Of a stretch of DNA of 53,021 nucleotides, positions 33,412 through 42,187 are shown piece by piece. Within the stretch, counting starts at the first letter, position 1. Each line of letters starts with the position of its first letter. Made by a program: the position numbers and the translations under genes. The notes below the pieces were generated by a model. That model ran no database searches and was not told the DNA's origin. It saw nothing but the letters and a program-made list of their open reading frames with translations. Origin of the DNA: Clostridia bacterium (lineage in GTDB: Bacteria; Bacillota; Clostridia; Oscillospirales; CAG-272); contig JAFTIH010000004.1 of assembly GCA_017456985.1 (NCBI GenBank), positions 1-53,021 of the forward strand, in the 5' to 3' direction.

Positions 33412-34596
33412 TTAAAATTTTCTCCAAACCATCTTGTTGACCACGCCCGTATAGGACTGAATGATCTTGACGACCTTGGTAGAAACGTTTTCCTCCACGT
33501 AGGTGGGAACGGGAATGCCGTGATCCCCCGCCTCGGTCATCGAAACGGCGGTGTCAACCGCCTGCAAAAGACTGCCCTCGTCGATGCCCGCAAGGATAAA
33601 GCACGCCTTGTCCAGTGCCTCGGGACGCTCGGTCGAGGTACGGATGCAAACGGCGGGGAAGGGATTTCCCACGCTCGTAAAGAAGGAGCTCTCCTCGGGA
33701 AGCGTGCCACTGTCCGAAATGACCGCAAAGGCGTTCATTTGCAGGTTGTTATAGTCGTGGAAGCCGAGCGGCTCGTGCATCTTTACGCGCGCATCAAGCC
33801 GGAAGCCCGACGCCTCCAGTCGGTTGCGCGAGCGCGGATGGCAGGAGTAAAGAATGGGCATATCGTACTTTTCTGCGATCGCGTTGATGGCAGTAAAGAG
33901 CGAAAGAAAATTCTTTTCGGTGTCGATGTTCTCCTCGCGGTGTGCGGAGAGCAGGATATACTTTTTCTTTTCAAGACCCAGCCGCGCAAGGATATCCGAC
34001 GCACGGATCTCGTCGAGATTCGCGTGAAGCACCTCCGCCATAGGCGAGCCCGTCACGTAGGTGCGCTCCTTGGGCAGTCCACACTCGTGCAGATAACGGC
34101 GCGCGTGCTCGCTGTACGCGAGATTGACGTCCGAGATGATATCCACGATGCGGCGATTGGTCTCCTCGGGCAGGCACTCGTCCTTGCAACGGTTTCCCGC
34201 CTCCATATGGAAGATAGGAATGTGCAAGCGCTTTGCCGCGATCGCGGAAAGGCAGGAGTTGGTGTCGCCGAGGATGAGAAGCGCGTCGGGCTTCGTCGCC
34301 ACCATCAGCTTGTACGAGCAGTTGATGATGTTGCCCACCGTCGCGCCGAGGTCGTCCCCCACCGCATCCATATACACCTCGGGCGCGGCAAGCTTCAAGT
34401 CCTTGAAGAACACGCCGTTGAGGTTATAGTCGTAGTTTTGTCCCGTGTGCGCAAGAATACAGTCAAAATACTTGCGGCACTTGGTGATCACCGCCGCAAG
34501 GCGAATGATCTCGGGGCGCGTGCCCACGATGATCAGCAGCTTAAGTCTGCCGTCGTTTTGAAATGAAACGTCCGAATAGTCAAGCTTGATTTGCAT
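33412..34596 (-). CDS. capG: UDP-N-acetylglucosamine 2-epimerase family enzyme, CapG/FnlC type
   Basis: Last enzyme of UDP-N-acetyl-L-fucosamine synthesis, epimerising C2 of the UDP-6-deoxy-L-talose-type intermediate. The 394-aa protein is of the non-hydrolysing 2-epimerase fold: IIVGTRPEIIRLA near the N-terminus, AHTGQNYD, LILGDTNS, HMEAGNRCKDECLPEETNRRIVD, LLSAHREENID and the C-terminal SDSGTLPEESSFF with UDP-contact residues. The extra N-terminal KLDYSDVSF stretch and the CRKYFD context, together with capF and capE upstream, favour the CapG branch over WecB. AGAGGAT precedes the start. Confidence 0.88.
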   Translation of the reverse strand: MQIKLDYSDVSFQNDGRLKLLIIVGTRPEIIRLAAVITKCRKYFDCILAHTGQNYDYNLNGVFFKDLKLAAPEVYMDAVGDDLGATVGNIINCSYKLMVATKPDALLILGDTNSCLSAIAAKRLHIPIFHMEAGNRCKDECLPEETNRRIVDIISDVNLAYSEHARRYLHECGLPKERTYVTGSPMAEVLHANLDEIRASDILARLGLEKKKYILLSAHREENIDTEKNFLSLFTAINAIAEKYDMPILYSCHPRSRNRLEASGFRLDARVKMHEPLGFHDYNNLQMNAFAVISDSGTLPEESSFFTSVGNPFPAVCIRTSTERPEALDKACFILAGIDEGSLLQAVDTAVSMTEAGDHGIPVPTYVEENVSTKVVKIIQSYTGVVNKMVWRKF

Positions 34597-34619
34597 ATTT
34601 GTATCCTCTTGATCAAGAA

Positions 34620-35819
34620 TTATTCTACTACTTCGAAGAAGGTGTCAGGATGTGCGGGGTCAAACGGCTCGTTTGCCCACATCACCGTGACGAGGTCCTC
34701 GGTGTCCGAGAGATTGATGATATTATGCGTGTAGCCGGGGAGCATATGAAGCGCCTCGATCTTCTCGCCAGAAACCTCGAAATTCAAGACCTCTTCCGTA
34801 CCGATCTTGCGCATTTGGATCAGTCCCTTACCCGAAACCACGATGAAGAACTCCCATTTGGTGTGGTGCCAATGCTGACCCTTGGTGATGCCCGGCTTCG
34901 AGATATTGACGGAAACTTGCCCGCATTTCTCGGTACGAAGCAATTCGGTAAAGGAGCCGCGCGCGTCCACGTTCATCTTTAAAGGAAAGGACACCTTTTC
35001 CTTCGGTAAATAGGAAAGGTAGGTCGAGTATAGCTTTTTGGCGAAGCTGCCGTGTGCGATCTCGGGCACCGTGAGGGTGGTGGGCTGTGCGCGGAAGGCT
35101 TCGAGCAGGCGCACGATCTCGCCCAGCGTGACGCGATGCGTCACGGGCGCGGCACAGTATTTGCCGTCAGGCACAAGGACGGTCGTGGTTCCGTCAAAGT
35201 CACAACGGTGCTCCTTGCCCTCCAGCGCGTCCAGCATCTCGGTAACGAGGTCGTCAATATAAAGAAGCTCAAGCTCCACCGACGGATCGTTCACGGTATA
35301 AGGCAGATCATTCGCGAAGGCGTTGCAAAAGGTTGCCACCGCGCTGTTGTAGTTAGGACGGCACCACTTGCCGAACAGATTGGGGAAGCGGTACACAAGC
35401 ACCCGCGCACCCGTTTCCCGTCCGTAGGCAAACAAAAGCTCCTCGCCCGCCTTCTTGCTCCTGCCGTATTCGCCGTCATAGCGGCCAAGGCAGGTTGCTT
35501 GGATGGAGGACGAGATCATCACGGGACAGGTGTTGCCGTGACAGCGCAGAGTATCGAGCAGGGTCGAGGTAAAGCCGTAATTCCCTGCCATAAACTCGGA
35601 GGCATCCTTCGGGCGGTTGACGCCCGCAAGGTGAAAGACGAAGTCTGCCTTCTTGCAGTATTCATCAAGCAGCGCGGGGTCAGTGTCGATATCGTACGGA
35701 TAGATCTCCCCGATCGACAGCGCGGGGCGGGTCTTGTCCTTGCCGTCGCGCAGGCTTTCTAACGCCGCCGTGAGGTTTTTTCCCACGAAGCCCGCGGCAC
35801 CCGTAACTAAAATTTTCAT
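34620..35819 (-). CDS. capF: Bifunctional C3-epimerase/C4-reductase CapF (SDR plus cupin) for UDP-L-FucNAc
   Basis: Second enzyme of UDP-N-acetyl-L-fucosamine synthesis. The 399-aa protein has two domains. Residues 1 to about 270 are a short-chain-dehydrogenase reductase with VTGAAGFVGKNL (6-17), HLAGVNRP, ISSSIQA and YGRSKKAGEELLF (the catalytic Tyr-x-x-x-Lys). Residues about 285-399 are a cupin with GQHWHHTKWEFFIVVSGKG (metal His) and PGYTHNIINL, which performs the epimerisation. This fusion is diagnostic of CapF/WbjC/FnlB. GGAGTTG precedes the start. It lies between the interrupted acetyltransferase and capG. Confidence 0.94.
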   Translation of the reverse strand: MKILVTGAAGFVGKNLTAALESLRDGKDKTRPALSIGEIYPYDIDTDPALLDEYCKKADFVFHLAGVNRPKDASEFMAGNYGFTSTLLDTLRCHGNTCPVMISSSIQATCLGRYDGEYGRSKKAGEELLFAYGRETGARVLVYRFPNLFGKWCRPNYNSAVATFCNAFANDLPYTVNDPSVELELLYIDDLVTEMLDALEGKEHRCDFDGTTTVLVPDGKYCAAPVTHRVTLGEIVRLLEAFRAQPTTLTVPEIAHGSFAKKLYSTYLSYLPKEKVSFPLKMNVDARGSFTELLRTEKCGQVSVNISKPGITKGQHWHHTKWEFFIVVSGKGLIQMRKIGTEEVLNFEVSGEKIEALHMLPGYTHNIINLSDTEDLVTVMWANEPFDPAHPDTFFEVVE

Positions 35820-35832
35820 AACATAACAACTC

Positions 35833-36486
35833 CTATACTCGTTCTCTGCACCAATCAGTATTCTCTTTTACCTTTTTAGCAGGAACACCTGCTAAAACAA
35901 TGTTTTTTTCTTCAAATTTCGAAAGAACCAAAGCGCGACATCCCACGATAGAACCGTTACAAATCCGGCTTCCTTTTAATATATCTACCTTTGTACCGAT
36001 CCAACAATGATCGCCTATAATAACATTTTCCGAAGGATTAACCCTTTTTCCGTCCTGTAAAATCGAATGCGAATCACCTGTACTAATTCTTATGTCGCTA
36101 GAAAACATACAATCAGATCCAACAAGGATTTTTGTTCATTCGATTGCAGCAAACTCACACGCACCACTTGTGGTGGTGTGCTTCCCAATGCAAATTTCAT
36201 TATTGGAATCCTCGATCCAAAACATAGCTTTGTACAAAGAGCATCCTTCTCCGATTGTGATAGTGTTATTATCTCCGCATATGTAGATCACACACTCTCG
36301 AAGCCTAGCAGTATCTGATACGAGTATCGTATTGTTTTTTCCATTTCCCTTAACATTCACTCGCGCAAATGCCCTTTTGTCTCTCCTAATCATCGTTCCG
36401 CGCGCTTTTATTTTATTTTTGAAGAAAAAATCAATACATTTCCAAGGCATTTTCTTGAATAGAGAATTTAAAAAAGCGGCTTTACT
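35833..36486 (-). pseudogene. Hexapeptide-repeat acetyltransferase gene interrupted by an in-frame TGA
   Basis: The minus-strand frame from the ATG at 36486 (overlapping the capE stop as ATGAGTAA) to 35833 encodes one left-handed beta-helix acetyltransferase of 217 codons, broken by a single TGA at 36136-36138. Reading across gives CEFAAIE-stop-TKILVGSDCMFSSDIRISTGDSHSI, then IGDHCWIGTKVDILKG and a C-terminal AGVPAKKVKEN. Relatives have a Gly at the stop position, so GGA to TGA is the likely change. Both halves keep the same frame and the C-terminal catalytic region (GDSH) looks undecayed, so the mutation is recent, phase-variable, read through, or a sequencing error. The gene is richer in AT than capE and capF around it. 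Confidence 0.85.
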
Positions 36487-37528
36487 CATATTTGTTACCA
36501 AATTTGAAAAGCTCTTCACGAATATATGATAGTGTCAAAAGCTTTTTCTTGACTTGTTCTACCGTCATCAGCGTGGTGTTGTTGGAATTAAACTCGGTCA
36601 GGGGATTGCGCTCCACGTCACCGTCCTTAAAATACTTGTCGTAGTTTAAACCGCGATTGTCCGAGGGGACACGGTAAAAGTCGCCCATATCCACGGCGTT
36701 TGCGCATTCCTCGTTGGTGAGAAGCGTTTCGTACAGCTTTTCGCCGTGACGGATGCCGATGACCTTGATGGGCGTTTGGGGACCAAACAGACCCGTGACC
36801 GCCTTAGCTAGCGTTTCGATGGTGCAGGCGGGCGCCTTTTGCACGAGAATATCGCCGTTTGTGCCGTGCTCAAAGGCAAAGAGAACGAGATCCACCGCCT
36901 CGTCCAGCGACATCACGAAGCGCGTCATCGAGGGCTCGGTGATGGTGATGGGATTGCCCGCCTTGATCTGGTCGATCCAAAGCGGCACGACAGAGCCGCG
37001 CGAGCAAAGCACGTTGCCGTAGCGCGTGCAGCAGATCTTGGTTGCGGTGGTGTTTCTGGATTTCGCTACGATGACCTTTTCCATCATCGCCTTGGAGGTT
37101 CCCATCGCATTGACGGGGTACGCCGCCTTATCGGTAGAAAGACATACAATATTTCTAACGCCCGCATCAATGGCGGCAGTCAGCACATTTTCCGTGCCAA
37201 TCACGTTAGTCTTAACCGCCTCAATAGGGAAAAACTCACACGAGGGCACCTGCTTGAGGGCTGCCGCGTGGAAAATGTAATCCACGCCATGCATCGCGTT
37301 CCGAACCGAGGCGATGTCACGCACATCGCCGATGTAAAACTTAATCTTGTCTGCCACCTCGGGCATCCTTGCCTGAAACTCGTGGCGCATATCGTCCTGT
37401 TTCTTTTCGTCGCGCGAGAAGACGCGAATCTCCCCGATATCCGTATTCAGAAAGCGATTGAGTACCGCGTTACCGAAACTTCCCGTTCCACCCGTGATGA
37501 GCAACGTCTTATTTTGAAAAAGTGACAT
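36482..37528 (-). CDS. capE: UDP-N-acetylglucosamine 4,6-dehydratase/5-epimerase, CapE type
   Basis: First enzyme of UDP-N-acetyl-L-fucosamine synthesis. The 348-aa SDR protein has LITGGTGSFGNAVL (10-23) for NAD(P), the RVFSRDEKKQDDMRHEF signature, HAAALKQVPSCEFFPIEAVKTNVIGT and LSTDKAAYPVNAMGTSKAMMEK, the CapE/FlaA1-type active-site region in which Met replaces the usual catalytic Tyr. The C-terminal extension (RGLNYDKYFKDG) is typical of CapE. The PseB/FlaA1 dehydratases are close relatives, but capF and capG downstream decide for CapE. AAGGAGA precedes the start. Confidence 0.92.
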   Translation of the reverse strand: MSLFQNKTLLITGGTGSFGNAVLNRFLNTDIGEIRVFSRDEKKQDDMRHEFQARMPEVADKIKFYIGDVRDIASVRNAMHGVDYIFHAAALKQVPSCEFFPIEAVKTNVIGTENVLTAAIDAGVRNIVCLSTDKAAYPVNAMGTSKAMMEKVIVAKSRNTTATKICCTRYGNVLCSRGSVVPLWIDQIKAGNPITITEPSMTRFVMSLDEAVDLVLFAFEHGTNGDILVQKAPACTIETLAKAVTGLFGPQTPIKVIGIRHGEKLYETLLTNEECANAVDMGDFYRVPSDNRGLNYDKYFKDGDVERNPLTEFNSNNTTLMTVEQVKKKLLTLSYIREELFKFGNKYE

Positions 37529-37557
37529 GTTTTTTCTCCTTATCTGTATTTGTAATT

Positions 37558-39054
37558 TTACTCAAATGCTTTTTTTATATATTGCCAATCCTTCTTTTTA
37601 AAACCAATCAAAAATGCTGTTACTAAATAAATCATAACAATGATTGCAGCCTTTATGATAAAAAAGAACCATGTTTGTTGTGGAAGCATGTAGCCAATAC
37701 CAATTCCACCTCCGATTGAGATAACAATAGGAATAGACATTCTAAGATAACACGACCGAATCAAGGCGGGGATATTTAGCTTCAAGATCCGATAGCTGAC
37801 AATGTTAATTGCAATCGCTCTTAACATATATGCAATGAAGATTGAAATACACGCACCAAGTACACCATAAAACATCGAAAGGGGGATTGACAGCATAACG
37901 TTTACAACCCCTGCCATAATCGATATAAGTGCTTGAATTTTGACCTTATTCTCAACCACGAGCGTGGTATTGGCAATCTGTAGAGAATTGAAGAAAAGAC
38001 CGGGAACGATTACAAGCAAAATACCCCAATATGCCATAGCATAATCACTTCCTACCCATAAATGGATAAACGTTTTTCCTACCACAGCAAATCCTGTAAC
38101 GATGAGTCCATTGAGCGCATATTGAAATTTCCCTACTGAAAGCAACAACGAGGAAAGCTCTTCTCGTGATTTGTCTTTAGCAACAAGCCGTGAAATTTTC
38201 GGCAAAAACATACCGTTGATTGCCGTTGTAATTGTATAGGTGTATCCTTCAATCGTCACTATGACACCAAAAACTGCAATCGCAGCGGTATTGGCAACCA
38301 CCCCCAAAATAGAAGGTGTAATATTGAAAATCAAACGTTGCGCCAATGCCGTAATCGTTACCCACAACGAAAAGCCAAATAAGCTTTTATAAAGAGTTCT
38401 ATCTGTCGTTCTAAAATTCACCTTGATGGGAATGGTGACCTTTATCGTAATGAATTTGACTACGAGCACCAAAAATCCAACCAAGACATGCACGGTAACC
38501 AGCGCGTATAAGCCACCGCCCAAAAGCAACGCCACAACTGTAAAACCAACGTTAAAAACACGGTATGCAATATCAATCAGCTTCAGTGGGACAAATTTTT
38601 CATAAGCAGTCAAAATACCATTGAAGGTCACGAATGGGAAATTCACTACGCTAAAAAGAGCAGAGATTACGTAAACAACTTTAAACTGCTCAAGCTCTAC
38701 GGGAGTTAGCTTCACATAAATGGTGTCAATAAGGAAGAAAATGACCGTCAACACGACCAAAATCACGGCATCTACTATTAAATACAGCTTATAGATGGCA
38801 CCAAGAACGCTCTCCGCTGCTTCCTTGTTGCCCTCCGCATTGTATTTTGACAAATATCTTGCCGTCGCAGAGCTTAAACCGAAATCTACCAAAAACAACG
38901 TGATCAAGGAATTCGCCAAAGTGTAAAGACCATACTGACTCTGACCTATCTTCGCAATCATCCACGGCGTATAGAATAGCCCTGCAACAATATTAACTAC
39001 GATCGCAACGTAGGAAAGAAAGGCTCCTACTTTAATCTGTTTTACTTTCCCCAT
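37558..39054 (-). CDS. Polysaccharide repeat-unit flippase (Wzx, PST/MATE-like)
   Basis: A 498-aa integral membrane protein with about 12-14 hydrophobic helices across its whole length. It begins KVGAFLSYVAIVVNIVAGLFYTPWMI and contains GQSQYGLYTLANSLITLFLVDFGLSSATARYLSKY, the conserved N-terminal region of oligosaccharide flippases. It should move undecaprenyl-diphosphate-linked repeat units from the inner to the outer leaflet. GAGGAGA precedes the ATG. The gene is clearly AT-rich compared with capE next to it, so the composition break falls here. Confidence 0.9.
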   Translation of the reverse strand: MGKVKQIKVGAFLSYVAIVVNIVAGLFYTPWMIAKIGQSQYGLYTLANSLITLFLVDFGLSSATARYLSKYNAEGNKEAAESVLGAIYKLYLIVDAVILVVLTVIFFLIDTIYVKLTPVELEQFKVVYVISALFSVVNFPFVTFNGILTAYEKFVPLKLIDIAYRVFNVGFTVVALLLGGGLYALVTVHVLVGFLVLVVKFITIKVTIPIKVNFRTTDRTLYKSLFGFSLWVTITALAQRLIFNITPSILGVVANTAAIAVFGVIVTIEGYTYTITTAINGMFLPKISRLVAKDKSREELSSLLLSVGKFQYALNGLIVTGFAVVGKTFIHLWVGSDYAMAYWGILLVIVPGLFFNSLQIANTTLVVENKVKIQALISIMAGVVNVMLSIPLSMFYGVLGACISIFIAYMLRAIAINIVSYRILKLNIPALIRSCYLRMSIPIVISIGGGIGIGYMLPQQTWFFFIIKAAIIVMIYLVTAFLIGFKKKDWQYIKKAFE

Positions 39055-39101
39055 TCCTTCTCCTCGCTATTTTACAAACTTTTTAAATTGGGATAAAAGT
39101 T

Positions 39102-40241
39102 TTAGTTTTGTCTCTCTTTCGTTTGTAAAACCTTTGTGACATCTTTTGTGAATTCCAAATTTAATCTTTGTATCCATTCTCGTCCACTGTTTTTATCATT
39201 CAATTTTATTTGTCTGATAGCATCGGCAAACGCTCTAGGGGAATATTCGTTTGCATAATGCACATAACCATCAACGGCAGACGACTCAACAACGGGGATT
39301 CTAACACTAACAACATCTAACCCATTTGCCATATACGACAAGATTTTGGAAGGAAACGAAGAATCGTTAAAGTTCTGTTCGGGATTTTGCGTGCTCAATC
39401 CGACGTGGCACGCTTGCAGAAAGTGCTTATATTCATCCCCCAACAAGCACCCATCGTAACTAATCTGGCATTTCGTTTCTTGTTGAATCCAGGAAATTTT
39501 TTTGCGAATTTCTTCCACTAAACACGCTTCACCAAAGCCAAGAATATGAATATGGTACCCCTCGTCCAAAAATGTAGCAATCTCTGTAGCGATGTAAGCC
39601 CCACCTTTAACCGGATCAAGCGTTCCTGCATAAACCACATGCAGAATGCCATCTTCGGCAGGTGAGTTTAGAACAGGCTCCACTTCATACGTGCCATGAA
39701 TAATGGCATACGGCCTCCCTGTCTTGTTTACCAACTCATTTAGCCTTTCTGTTGGAAAAATAAACGCATCTGCTGCTTGAAATTCGCGTTGTTCCTCTCG
39801 AATTTCTTTCTTGGTAAGCTTCCGCGCATTTGCATAGATTTCCTCAACCTCGAGTATCAAACGAAACTTTTTAATCTTTTTTGCTAAAAGGACAGGATAT
39901 GACCGTTCTATCGCATGATAAAACAATACGTCTTCGCCCTTCTTCACATTACAAAGCAGCGTGAAGAAGGTTCTCACATTTGCCCAATAATATTGCAATC
40001 TTCGTGCTAGTCCAATTTTTGAGGAAAAAAAGCCTATTTGACGACACGCAATCCCCACATCGAGATCAAAGTTTCGCTTGGAAATCCATCCGCCTTTTGT
40101 AGCAGTCGTACAGGTCGAATATATTTTTATACGGTATCCGTTTTTTTGCAAAGCACGAGAAATAGACAGCGTTTTTGCATTTGCTGCTGGCGAACTGATT
40201 CTCACATCCTGGGAATCAGTATAATACGAAATATATATCAT
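39102..40241 (-). CDS. Glycosyltransferase, GT4-like
   Basis: A 379-aa GT-B-fold protein. The N-terminal half contains SSPAANAKTLSISRALQKNGY, a Gly/Ala-rich nucleotide-sugar fold entry. The C-terminal half has HVVYAGTLDPVKGG, LGFGE and NDSSFPSKILSYMANGLDVVSV, which corresponds to the GT4 donor-binding segment (the usual E-x7-E motif is reduced, with Ser-Lys in place of the first Glu). Donor and acceptor unknown. Its start overlaps the stop of the preceding gene (ATGA), so translation is coupled. Confidence 0.8.
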   Translation of the reverse strand: MIYISYYTDSQDVRISSPAANAKTLSISRALQKNGYRIKIYSTCTTATKGGWISKRNFDLDVGIACRQIGFFSSKIGLARRLQYYWANVRTFFTLLCNVKKGEDVLFYHAIERSYPVLLAKKIKKFRLILEVEEIYANARKLTKKEIREEQREFQAADAFIFPTERLNELVNKTGRPYAIIHGTYEVEPVLNSPAEDGILHVVYAGTLDPVKGGAYIATEIATFLDEGYHIHILGFGEACLVEEIRKKISWIQQETKCQISYDGCLLGDEYKHFLQACHVGLSTQNPEQNFNDSSFPSKILSYMANGLDVVSVRIPVVESSAVDGYVHYANEYSPRAFADAIRQIKLNDKNSGREWIQRLNLEFTKDVTKVLQTKERQN

Positions 40242-41158
40242 TTTGTCCTCGTAGAAAAGGTTTTGGGGAAAATTCTCAAAAGGCGTTCAATAACTCTTTG
40301 ATTTTCGCCCTCTATGTCGTTTATCTGTGTCAATCTTTCCTTTTGACTGCCCCCAACTACACATAAAGTTGCAATTGTTTCTCTTGTCTTCAAAACCAAA
40401 ACCTCGTTTTGCAAGCTACAAAAACGCATCCAAAGATCATCTGCCGTAAGGGCGTTTTCTTTCACAATCTCAAAATCAAAGGTAATTTCAGGCATACATC
40501 CATATGGATAGAGGCAGCCATCCCCCGTAGAAGGCATTACATACAATGAAGGGGAAGCGACACCTTCCGCCGAATGGATTTTCCATTTCACATAGGGGAG
40601 CAACTCTCCCGTTTCTTTGTCAAAGCAAATCTCGTGCCCGCGATTGCAAATGATACAGTCCTTATAGAGCGCGTGTGCCTTGATCAACTTTTCAATTGAA
40701 TCCGCTTCATAAATCAAATCATCATCATACGTAATGACCAGCTCGTTCTCTTTCTGCTCCTGCAAAGCATAATGATATTTTTTGTGTGAGCGAAGATTCT
40801 GGCACCAACGAACGGTAAGACCACACTCCTGCAATTTCTCAATTTTTTTAGGAAGAGTTTTGTTGGGGAACTGTTCCTCTGCAAGCCACAATACAATGCG
40901 ATCCGCCTTGTACGTTTGAAGCATCAACGATTTAATGGCATAATAAACCTTATTAATTCTAGCCGGAAAGGATGTAAGTGATACCGTTACGCTTTCTTCA
41001 CGTTTTTCGATTTTATTAGTTCCTTCTGAAGGTGTTTTTACCAAACGAATAAACAAATTTTCTGCAACACAATCAAGCTTGTAGTGTAAACTCCTCAGGC
41101 CAGGAAAACCACTTTTTACACCTTCTGGACGCCTTAGTTTATAGGGAATACGAATCAT
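40238..41158 (-). CDS. Glycosyltransferase, GT-A fold
   Basis: A 306-aa protein. After about 50 residues, VTVSLTSFPARINKVYYAIKSLMLQTYKADRIVLWL opens a GT-A nucleotide-sugar domain, and ELVITYDDDLIYEADSIEKLI carries the acidic DDD metal motif. The rest resembles the group of small glycosyltransferases that decorate capsular polysaccharide and teichoic acids. Sugar specificity unknown. Both ends overlap the neighbouring genes by 4 bp (ATGA), a tight co-translation arrangement. Confidence 0.78.
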   Translation of the reverse strand: MIRIPYKLRRPEGVKSGFPGLRSLHYKLDCVAENLFIRLVKTPSEGTNKIEKREESVTVSLTSFPARINKVYYAIKSLMLQTYKADRIVLWLAEEQFPNKTLPKKIEKLQECGLTVRWCQNLRSHKKYHYALQEQKENELVITYDDDLIYEADSIEKLIKAHALYKDCIICNRGHEICFDKETGELLPYVKWKIHSAEGVASPSLYVMPSTGDGCLYPYGCMPEITFDFEIVKENALTADDLWMRFCSLQNEVLVLKTRETIATLCVVGGSQKERLTQINDIEGENQRVIERLLRIFPKTFSTRTK

Positions 41159-42123
41159 TTTTTGCCCCTTTTCTTTAGCATTCGTTTAATTTTCAGTTTA
41201 ATCCTTTCAAAAAGCATAAAGAATCTTTCTTTTTTGGTTCCTCTGCGCTTGATTACGCACTTTTTTTCAAACGCAATATCAGGAATCATGTATTTGGGAT
41301 GCTTCAACGGAAATTCAACATCATATGTAGGTGTGTTAAAATATTGCCATATTTTTTGGGGAAGCCACTCCAAGCTTTCAGGCGCGTGCGTAGAATTTGC
41401 TGAAAGACCAACATTACAAATCATATTGTTTTTGGGATATATTACCAGCCGATGGTTCAGCAACACTTGCGCCCCGATAATATGCTCCCAATAGGGAATC
41501 TTCTCCTCCTTATGCTGCAAACATTCCTTCTCCCACACCAAATGCGGTTTCACATCAGGTTGAATATCTCGCATCGCATTAACTGCATAAGGATCGTCCA
41601 TAAACTCATAGTTTTCTTCCCATTTTTCCGCAACTCTACGCCAACTTGCCCATCCCCAAGAGTTTCCAATGGAAGAAAACAAGTAATCGGACGCAATCTC
41701 ATACTTTCCTAAAAGGTTTGTCCCGCAAATACGGTCAATACGTTCATCGTGTTCGTATTTATCAAGCAATGCCTTACAGAAAGGAAAAAAGGTGGGACAC
41801 GGAACAAGATCATCTTCAAGAATAATGCACTTTTCTACGATAGAAAACGCCCATTTATGCGAATAAAAAGTAGAAGGATCACATCCCATGTTTTTTTCGT
41901 GATAATTGCGATGCACCTCACACTCCCAATCAATATTCTCGGCGATTTCACGACACTTTTGGATGTTTTCTACATCATCCTCTCTACCCTCGCGAGGACC
42001 ATCCTGCCATAAAAGCAAAACACGCGGGCGTGCTCTGCGCACAGTTTCAAAAGATTGTTTGAATTGTTCGGGTCGAGCAAAGAAAATGCAAAGCACCGCC
42101 ACATCAATATTCCATTTTTCCAT
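41155..42123 (-). CDS. Glycosyltransferase, GT-A fold with LEDD motif
   Basis: A 322-aa protein. AVLCIFFARPEQFKQSFETVRRARPRVLLLWQDGPR starts a GT-A type domain. CIILEDDLVPCPTFFPFC contains the acidic metal-binding pair, and SWGWASWRRVAEKWEENYEF is a segment typical of the so-called HlpA-type sugar transferases found in polysaccharide clusters. The C-terminus is strongly basic (KLKIKRMLKKRGKK), probably for membrane contact. AAAGGAG precedes the ATG. Confidence 0.78.
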   Translation of the reverse strand: MEKWNIDVAVLCIFFARPEQFKQSFETVRRARPRVLLLWQDGPREGREDDVENIQKCREIAENIDWECEVHRNYHEKNMGCDPSTFYSHKWAFSIVEKCIILEDDLVPCPTFFPFCKALLDKYEHDERIDRICGTNLLGKYEIASDYLFSSIGNSWGWASWRRVAEKWEENYEFMDDPYAVNAMRDIQPDVKPHLVWEKECLQHKEEKIPYWEHIIGAQVLLNHRLVIYPKNNMICNVGLSANSTHAPESLEWLPQKIWQYFNTPTYDVEFPLKHPKYMIPDIAFEKKCVIKRRGTKKERFFMLFERIKLKIKRMLKKRGKK

Positions 42124-42187
42124 AATACGGCTCCTTTCTTAATCAAATCCTATACTCTGGATTGTTAAAAAACTATGTATTACACTA

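Noticed and set aside
36136-36138. Selenocysteine or recoded TGA in the acetyltransferase gene
   Set aside because: The expected residue is Gly, not Cys/Sec, no recoding hairpin was evident directly after it, and TGA is a normal stop in other genes of the window.
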